From Hymenobacter sp. DG01 (GTDB lineage Bacteria > Bacteroidota > Bacteroidia > Cytophagales > Hymenobacteraceae): a stretch of 64,000 nt of DNA. A program made the translations under genes and the position numbers. The stretch spans positions 310,001 to 374,000 of the forward strand of contig NZ_CP040936.1 in the NCBI RefSeq assembly GCF_006352025.1, read 5' to 3'. The notes under the pieces are model-generated. The model had not been told where the DNA came from. It searched no databases and saw nothing but the letters and a program-made list of their open reading frames with translations. Within the stretch, counting starts at the first letter, position 1. Each line of letters begins with the position of its first letter. Shown here piece after piece: positions 59,070 to 64,000 of this stretch.

Positions 59070-59867
59070 TTACCCTTCCAGCCAGCATTTCACCGCCCCC
59101 GCTTTCTCCCGGCTGACCAGCACCTCGTCGGTGGGGGCGGGCTGCAACTCCAGCAGCAGTTTGCCGTTGAAGTGCGGGTGCAGGCGCTGCACGGCGGGCA
59201 ACTGGGCAATGAACTGGCGGTTGAGGCGAAAGAATAGGGTAGGGTCCAGCAGACTTTCCAGCTGCTCCAGGGTGTAATCCACCATGAAGCGGCGGTTGTC
59301 GATGGTGGCGAGGGTAGTGGTTTCGTGGCGGCTCTGAAACCAGGCTACTTGGCTCACGGCGAGGGGTAGGAGTTGCTCGCCGCTGCGCACCAAAAAGCGG
59401 GTTTTGTACTGGCGGTCGGGGCGGGGTAGGGCATCGAGCAGGCGCTCCAAGCGGCGCGCAGTATCATCTGTGGGGGCCGGGGTAGGCAGTGAGGCGGTTT
59501 CCGAAGGAGCAGTGCGCCACTCCCGTAGCTTGGTGAGGGCGGCCTGCAGCTCCACGAGTTTCACGGGTTTCAGGAGGTAGTCCACGCTGTTGGCCTTGAA
59601 CGCTCGGATGGCGTAGGCATCGTAGGCCGTGGTGAAGATGACGGGGCTGCGCACCACCAGCTGATCGAACACGTCCAGGCTCAGCCCGTCGGCCAGCTGA
59701 ATATCGGAGAGGATGAGGTCGGGAGCCGGGTTGGTGCTGAGCCACTGCACGGCACCGCTTACGCTGTCGAGCACGGCCAGCACCTGGGCTTCGGGCGCGG
59801 CTTGCAGCAGCAGGCGTTGAAGCCGCTCGGCGGCGGGGTATTCATCTTCGAGCAGCAGAACGGTCAT
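59070..59867 (-). CDS. LytTR-type response regulator, second pair
   Basis: A 265-residue paralogue of the regulator at 57827. The receiver has Glu7/Asp8, the phospho-acceptor Asp55 in LILSDIQLADG, TTAYDAYAIRAF and LLKPVKL; the LytTR domain (about 155-262) contains RFLVRSGEQLLPLAVSQVAW and FFRLNRQFIAQLPAV. A Pro/Thr-rich linker joins the domains. Its kinase is the gene at 60045, separated by an inverted repeat. Target genes are unknown. Confidence 0.94.
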   Translation of the reverse strand: MTVLLLEDEYPAAERLQRLLLQAAPEAQVLAVLDSVSGAVQWLSTNPAPDLILSDIQLADGLSLDVFDQLVVRSPVIFTTAYDAYAIRAFKANSVDYLLKPVKLVELQAALTKLREWRTAPSETASLPTPAPTDDTARRLERLLDALPRPDRQYKTRFLVRSGEQLLPLAVSQVAWFQSRHETTTLATIDNRRFMVDYTLEQLESLLDPTLFFRLNRQFIAQLPAVQRLHPHFNGKLLLELQPAPTDEVLVSREKAGAVKCWLEG

Positions 59868-59914
59868 TAAGTGTCGAGGTAGTGGGTGGAGAGGTGAATT
59901 TCAGCGTGTAAAAT

Positions 59915-60018
59915 AACGTGTCATGCTGAGCTGGCCGAAGCATCTCTACTCTGGCTAATCAACTGGCTTAGAACAACGAAGCGGGAGAGATGCTTCGGCC
60001 AGCTCAGCATGACACGTT
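59915..60018. repeat. Inverted repeat (GTCATGCTGAGC type) between regulator and kinase
   Basis: Left arm AACGTGTCATGCTGAGCTGG then CCGAAGCATCTCT; right arm AGAGATGCTTCGGCCAGCTC then AGCATGACACGTT. Arms of 33 bases match perfectly around a centre of about 38 bases. It lies in the short gap between two genes that should be co-transcribed. Confidence 0.93.
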
Positions 60019-60044
60019 CTTAAAATTGAAAGCTGAAAACTGGC

Positions 60045-61109
60045 CTAGCGCGTCGATAATAGCGGCAGTCGCACCCGAAACCAGCCGCCTTCCGCGCTGA
60101 CTTCTACTGGCCTGGGCGCTTGCAGTAGCTCGTAGCGGTGACGCACGTTGCGGAGGCCCGTGCCGGTGCCGGGCGCGAGGCCGGCGGTGCGGGGGCGCTG
60201 GGTATTCTCGACTGTGAAGTAACCGGTGGCGATATCGGCGGAGAGACGCAGTTCCAGGGGATGCTGTTGGGAGGCTACATTGTGCTTTAGTGCGTTTTCT
60301 ACCAGTAATTGAATGCTGAGTGGAGCTACCAGGTGGCCTAGCGTCTCGGGCGGAACAGCCCTGGTTACGCGCAGATTATCCCGGAAGCGGACTTTGTGCA
60401 GGGCCAAAAAAGTATCAACAAAAGCCAGCTCCTCGAAGAGGGGCACGGTGGTTTTGTCGCGGGTGAGGAGCACGTAGCGGTACACATCCGAGAGCTGCTC
60501 CACGAACTGCTGGGCCGGCTCATTTTCAGGCTCAATGAGAGCCGAGAGGGTATTCAGGGAGTTGAACAGGAAATGCGGGTCGAGCTGACTCTGCAGGGCT
60601 TCGAGCTGACTTCGCACCCCGGCGCTTTGGATCTGCTCGGCTCGGCGCACGTTCTCCGCCCACTGCCGAAAGTAGTTGGAGCTTTCGTAAACAAGCTGAA
60701 CAATGATGGTGGGAATCAGATTAAGGCCAAACTCGTGCAGCAGGTCGGGGAACGGTAGCTGTCCAGTGCCACCCATCAGCTTGCTGGTGGTTGCCAGGAG
60801 CACGGCCTGGGCGCCCATCGTAATGACGATGCTGCCCAGGCCCAGCAGCCATAGCCGCGGCTGGGTTTGCTCTACTCGGGGGAAGCGCCGGAACAGCATC
60901 AGCCACAGGGTGCGCCCCAGCAGCCAGAACACGCTCGTAAATACCAGCGAAATTCCCCAGGCTATGAAAAACTCAGTGACCGACGCAACGCGTAGCAGCC
61001 CTCGGGGCAGCAGCGCCAGCAATGCCATAATCGGAATGCCAAACAGCAGAAAGAGCCGGTCGTTCAGGCGGATGGCAGCAGGGCGCGCGGTAGGCTCAGG
61101 CATGGGCAC
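60045..61109 (-). CDS. LytS-type sensor histidine kinase, second pair
   Basis: A 354-residue paralogue of the kinase at 55611. Four hydrophobic segments lie between residues about 18 and 140. The His_kinase domain contains SQLDPHFLFNSLNTL with phospho-acceptor His179, and the ATPase domain has LLVENALKHNVAS and GTGTGLRNVRHRYELL. It begins three bases before the stop of the alpha/beta hydrolase gene upstream, so the two are probably translated together. The signal sensed is unknown. Confidence 0.94.
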   Translation of the reverse strand: MPMPEPTARPAAIRLNDRLFLLFGIPIMALLALLPRGLLRVASVTEFFIAWGISLVFTSVFWLLGRTLWLMLFRRFPRVEQTQPRLWLLGLGSIVITMGAQAVLLATTSKLMGGTGQLPFPDLLHEFGLNLIPTIIVQLVYESSNYFRQWAENVRRAEQIQSAGVRSQLEALQSQLDPHFLFNSLNTLSALIEPENEPAQQFVEQLSDVYRYVLLTRDKTTVPLFEELAFVDTFLALHKVRFRDNLRVTRAVPPETLGHLVAPLSIQLLVENALKHNVASQQHPLELRLSADIATGYFTVENTQRPRTAGLAPGTGTGLRNVRHRYELLQAPRPVEVSAEGGWFRVRLPLLSTR

Positions 61110-61111
61110 GA

Positions 61112-62062
61112 CTAGCGGGGAAGTTTCTGCACGAAGCTAACCACCGCCTGCCGAAACCGCGCGGGCTGCTCCAGAAACGAATAGTGCTTGCCCGGCAGCG
61201 TCACAGTCTGCTGCTTCGGAAACCGGAACGACTGCGCAGTGGTGCCCGTGGTGCGGTCGTCCTGGCCTACAATGATGAGGGCGGGCACCTTGATTTGGGC
61301 GGTGACAGGCGCGTAGTCTTGGCCGTAGTCGGGCAGGCGGCCGCTGAATACCTGGGTGGCAAAATCCTGATTGGCAGGTACGGCGCGGACTACCTGACTG
61401 GCGCGGGCAGCCAGCGAATCGGTGGAGTATTGGAGCTGGCAGGCCAGTTTTTTTTGCTGCAGGGCGCCCATCACCATGCCAAAGCGCTGCATCATGGGGA
61501 TGTTGGGGTTCGGCTGCTCAGTTGGGGGTAGCAGGGAGGTGCCATACTGCAGCATAGCCTCCAGCGAGGCCGAGGGGTTGAGTACGCTGTTTACCAGCAC
61601 CAAGCCCTGCACCCGCTCGGAGTATTTGGCGGCGTAGGCCATGGCAATGGTGCCGCCAAACGAGTGCGCCATTACCACCCACTTCTGCAGCCCCAGGTGC
61701 TGGCGTAATTCTTCCAAGTCCTGCACCATGCGAGCCATGGAGTAGTCTTTACGCGGAGAGCTGGCCGAGCGTCCGCTACCCCGCTGGTCGAGGTAAATCA
61801 TCTGCAGCCCATCTTCCAGCCGGTTGCCGCCCAGCTTCTCGAACGAGTAGCTGCCCGCGCCCGGCCCGCCGTGCACAAACACACAAGGCGTGCCCTTGCC
61901 CGCCACCTGCACAAACAGCTGCACCGAGTCAGACGTCAGCAGCGTAGTAGCCCCCTGGCGCAAAGCAGGTGTTTTAAGCTGGGCCCACGACTGGCCTAGG
62001 CCAGTCAGCAGCAGAAAGCAGGCAAGAAACAGGAAGTGCAGACGGAAACGGGTGCTGGTCAT
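61112..62062 (-). CDS. Exported alpha/beta hydrolase (prolyl-iminopeptidase-like)
   Basis: A 316-residue protein with a signal peptide (MTSTRFRLHFLFLACFLLLT, cleavage near SWAQ). HGGPGAGSYSF supplies the oxyanion hole, DQRGSGRS is the second marker of the S33 group, and the nucleophile Ser is in MAHSFGGTIA. The later Asp and His lie in GQDDRTTG and GKHYSFL. The upstream ATG at 62254 is rejected because it lies in repeat DNA. It directly precedes the kinase gene and probably forms an operon with it. The substrate could be a proline-terminated peptide or an ester. Confidence 0.92.
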   Translation of the reverse strand: MTSTRFRLHFLFLACFLLLTGLGQSWAQLKTPALRQGATTLLTSDSVQLFVQVAGKGTPCVFVHGGPGAGSYSFEKLGGNRLEDGLQMIYLDQRGSGRSASSPRKDYSMARMVQDLEELRQHLGLQKWVVMAHSFGGTIAMAYAAKYSERVQGLVLVNSVLNPSASLEAMLQYGTSLLPPTEQPNPNIPMMQRFGMVMGALQQKKLACQLQYSTDSLAARASQVVRAVPANQDFATQVFSGRLPDYGQDYAPVTAQIKVPALIIVGQDDRTTGTTAQSFRFPKQQTVTLPGKHYSFLEQPARFRQAVVSFVQKLPR

Positions 62063-62187
62063 GGCGGTAGGGAGGTTTGTAGTAGCGGATAACTGGTTCA
62101 AACATCCGAAAACGCTCCCGCCTGTAGTAGTAAAATCAGGGCGAAGCGCCGCAGGATCGGGGTGAAACGGGAGAAGCGCCACGTGGA

Positions 62188-62346
62188 CCCCACCCCCGGC
62201 CCCTCCCCGGTGGGGAGGGGTGCCAGACGCAGGCAGACAATGAAGAATGTGCAATGGCTCAATTATCCACTCTCATTTTTGATTGTCAATTGTTCATTCT
62301 CATCAGAACGCACCCCTCTCCCCGAGGAGAGGGGACGGGGGTGAGG
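62188..62346. repeat. Inverted repeat with CCCCTCCCCGGTGGGG-type arms
   Basis: Left arm ACCCCACCCCCGGCCCCTCC then CCGGTGGGGAGGGGTG; right arm CACCCCTCTCCCCGAGGAG then AGGGGACGGGGGTGAGG. Each arm contains a smaller palindrome, as in the CCCCTCCTCA family, but the sequence differs. The AT-rich centre is about 85 bases. It fills most of the 356-base gap 62063-62418. Confidence 0.88.
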
Positions 62347-62350
62347 TAAC

Positions 62351-62394
62351 AAAAAAAGCCCGAGCGCCAGACACCCCTGCCTGACACCCGGACT
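62351..62394 (-). terminator. Terminator of leuB
   Basis: On the minus strand an imperfect stem of about 17 bases (AGTCCGGGTGTCAGGCA with TGTCTGGCGCTCGGGCT) is followed by seven T (A run at 62351-62357). It lies 25 bases beyond the leuB stop. Confidence 0.8.
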
Positions 62395-62418
62395 TTACAA
62401 ACCCACCCCTGGGTCGTT

Positions 62419-63543
62419 TTAGATAATCGTGCTCATACCGAGCTTGATGTTGTTGCGGTGCACCTCACAGTCGGCAATATCCAGCACGCTGTAGGCAATG
62501 AAGTTGCCTACCTGCTCGGTGGTGTAGAGGGTGGCGGGGTTCAGCTCCGGCGTTACTACCCCCTGGTCGAGGGCGTGCTGCACGGCGTCGCGCACGCAGT
62601 CGGCTTCTTCTTGCAGGTTGAAGTGGTCGAGGAGCAGGGCGGCCGAAAGGATGGTAGCAATGGGGTTGGCAATGCCTTTGCCCTTGGCCTGGGGGTAGGA
62701 GCCGTGGATAGGCTCGAACAGGGCCGCCCCATCCCCCACTGACGCCGACGGCAGCAGGCCCAGGGAGCCGGCAATTACCGAGGCCTCATCGGAAATAATA
62801 TCCCCGAACATGTTCTCGGTCAGGATAACGTCGAACTGCTTTGGGTTGAGAATGATCTGCATGGCCGCGTTGTCTACGAAGAGGTAGTCAAGAGCTACGC
62901 TGGGATACTCGGGCGCAATGCTTTGCACGGTCTCGCGCCACAGGCGGGAAGTTTCGAGCACGTTGGCTTTATCTACCAGCGTGAGTTGGTGGCGGCGCGT
63001 TTCGGCGGCTTTGAAGGCCCGGTGCGCAATACGCAGAATTTCATCTCGCGAGTACGTGCAGTGGTCGTAGGCCCAGGTACGGTCCTCGGAGCGGCCTTTC
63101 TCACCGAAGTAGATACCACCGGTCAGCTCCCGGAAGATGAGAATGTCGGTGCCTTGGATGCGCTCGGCTTTCAGCGGGGAGTGTTCCAGCAGTTGGTCGT
63201 AGGCCGTGATGGGGCGAATGTTGGCGTACAGGCCAAGCGACTTGCGCAGGCCTAGCAGGCCCTGCTCGGGGCGCACTTTAGCCGTGGGGTCGTTGTCGTA
63301 CTTGGGGTCACCGATGGCCCCGAGCAACACGGCGTCGGCGCGGCGGCAGGCTTCCAGGGTGGCATCAGGAAGGGGCGAGCCAGTAGCATCAATGGCGCAG
63401 GCGCCCATGAGTTGGTAGTCAAACTCAAACTCGTGTCCGAAGCGGCTGGACACGGCCCGCAGCACGCGCACGGCCTCGCTACACACCTCCGGACCAATGC
63501 CGTCGCCCGGCAACACTACAATGCGTTTGCTTAGAATACCCAT
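62419..63543 (-). CDS. leuB: 3-isopropylmalate dehydrogenase
   Basis: A 374-residue NAD-dependent decarboxylating dehydrogenase of the leucine pathway; it converts 3-isopropylmalate to 2-oxoisocaproate. It starts [30 protein letters not shown] and the substrate-binding [13 protein letters not shown] are typical, as are [15 protein letters not shown] and [20 protein letters not shown] with the metal-binding Asp residues. The C-terminal [14 protein letters not shown] binds NAD. It overlaps leuD by 13 bases, so the two are translationally coupled. Confidence 0.97.
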   Translation of the reverse strand: MGILSKRIVVLPGDGIGPEVCSEAVRVLRAVSSRFGHEFEFDYQLMGACAIDATGSPLPDATLEACRRADAVLLGAIGDPKYDNDPTAKVRPEQGLLGLRKSLGLYANIRPITAYDQLLEHSPLKAERIQGTDILIFRELTGGIYFGEKGRSEDRTWAYDHCTYSRDEILRIAHRAFKAAETRRHQLTLVDKANVLETSRLWRETVQSIAPEYPSVALDYLFVDNAAMQIILNPKQFDVILTENMFGDIISDEASVIAGSLGLLPSASVGDGAALFEPIHGSYPQAKGKGIANPIATILSAALLLDHFNLQEEADCVRDAVQHALDQGVVTPELNPATLYTTEQVGNFIAYSVLDIADCEVHRNNIKLGMSTII

Positions 63544-64000
63544 GACCGTTGCTGTTCAAAAGCCGTGATGGCCGCCTCCTGGCTAATGAGAAAATCGATG
63601 TCGTCGTACCCGTTGATCAGGCACTCTTTTTTGTAAGGGTCCAGTTCGAAGTGAATCACCTCGGCCCAGCCCGGTACCGTAAGGGTTTGCGCCTGCAAAT
63701 CCACCGTCAAAGCGGCCTGCGGGTCCTGGGATACTACCTCAAACAGACCTTGCAATACCTCGTCAGAAACCTGCAGGGGCAGTAGGCCGGTGTTGAGTGC
63801 ATTGCCCCGGAAAATATCGGCGAAGTAGCTGCTGATAACCACCCGAAAACCTGCGTCATACAAAGCCCAGGCCGCGTGTTCCCGGCTGGATCCGCACCCG
63901 AAGTTCTTGCCCGCTAGCAGAATCTGGTGGCCTAGGTAGCGGGCATCGTTCAGCACAAAATCCGGCTTAGGCTGCCCGTCGGCGGTATAGCGCCAGTCGG
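63531..64000 (-). CDS. leuD: 3-isopropylmalate dehydratase small subunit (5' partial)
   Basis: The C-terminal part of LeuD, which with LeuC isomerises 2- to 3-isopropylmalate. The frame is open to the window end (visible upstream residues [20 protein letters not shown]), so the start and about 40 N-terminal residues are outside. The swivelling-domain motif [17 protein letters not shown] is present, followed by [19 protein letters not shown]. The C-terminus ends [18 protein letters not shown], usual for LeuD. Its 3' end overlaps leuB by 13 bases. leuC is presumably beyond the window. Confidence 0.97.
   Translation of the reverse strand, partial: DWRYTADGQPKPDFVLNDARYLGHQILLAGKNFGCGSSREHAAWALYDAGFRVVISSYFADIFRGNALNTGLLPLQVSDEVLQGLFEVVSQDPQAALTVDLQAQTLTVPGWAEVIHFELDPYKKECLINGYDDIDFLISQEAAITAFEQQRSWVF

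Overview
The window looks like chromosomal DNA of a GC-rich Bacteroidota of the Cytophagales, most likely Hymenobacter or a close relative. This rests on the gene families seen (TonB-dependent receptor with a carboxypeptidase-like N-terminus, GT3-type glycogen synthase, LytS/LytTR two-component pairs, FAS1 lipoprotein, DUF421, DUF4136 and DUF4198 proteins), on Bacteroidota-type promoters (TAnnTTTG), and on the near absence of Shine-Dalgarno sequences. No rRNA, tRNA or CRISPR array was recognised. Genus assignment is inference.

Layout. 1-12.1 kb is a potassium-uptake locus. It holds a sigma-54 activator (cut by the window start), a TlpA-like thioredoxin, a small DUF7674-like protein, an unnamed microprotein, kdpF, kdpA (frameshifted), kdpB, kdpC, a porin, and the sensor split into a KdpD N-terminal protein and a separate histidine kinase. 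12.3-24.7 kb is mostly housekeeping and metabolic genes: oxidoreductase, methyltransferase, CoA-transferase, trpS, queuosine-precursor transporter, RNase Z, STAS protein, DUF4198 protein and FAS1 lipoprotein. 22.9-26.7 kb is a glycogen pair (GT3 synthase and GH13 branching-type enzyme). 26.9-38.4 kb holds membrane and envelope genes, including two DUF421 proteins with zinc ribbons, a YfcC-type permease, a GT39-like transferase and an M28 peptidase, followed by an orphan PAS protein with a CZB-like partner. 38.6-52.0 kb is a mixed metabolic stretch (GNAT, two aldo/keto reductases, GH43, Gfo/Idh/MocA, SDR, sugar dehydrogenase, pirin, HAD). 52.2-62.1 kb is a signalling and envelope region. A TonB receptor and a periplasmic TPR-like protein share a nearly identical promoter block and are followed by one LytS/LytTR pair; a second paralogous pair lies convergent to it. 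The first pair is split by a nested repeat carrying an IS5-family element. The window ends in leuB and a partial leuD.

Intergenic DNA is unusually rich in long inverted repeats of several families (outer motifs such as CCCCTCCTCA, GTCATnCTGAGC and AACTGGCAACT), some inside operons. The heptamer GGGGTAG/CTACCCC also recurs far more often than chance in genes and spacers on both strands.

The most notable points are the 67-bp duplicated promoter block, the kdpA frameshift, the microprotein next to kdpF, the CZB-like/PAS pair without an output domain, the HAD protein lacking its general acid Asp, and the inverted repeat whose two arms carry the same replacement segment.
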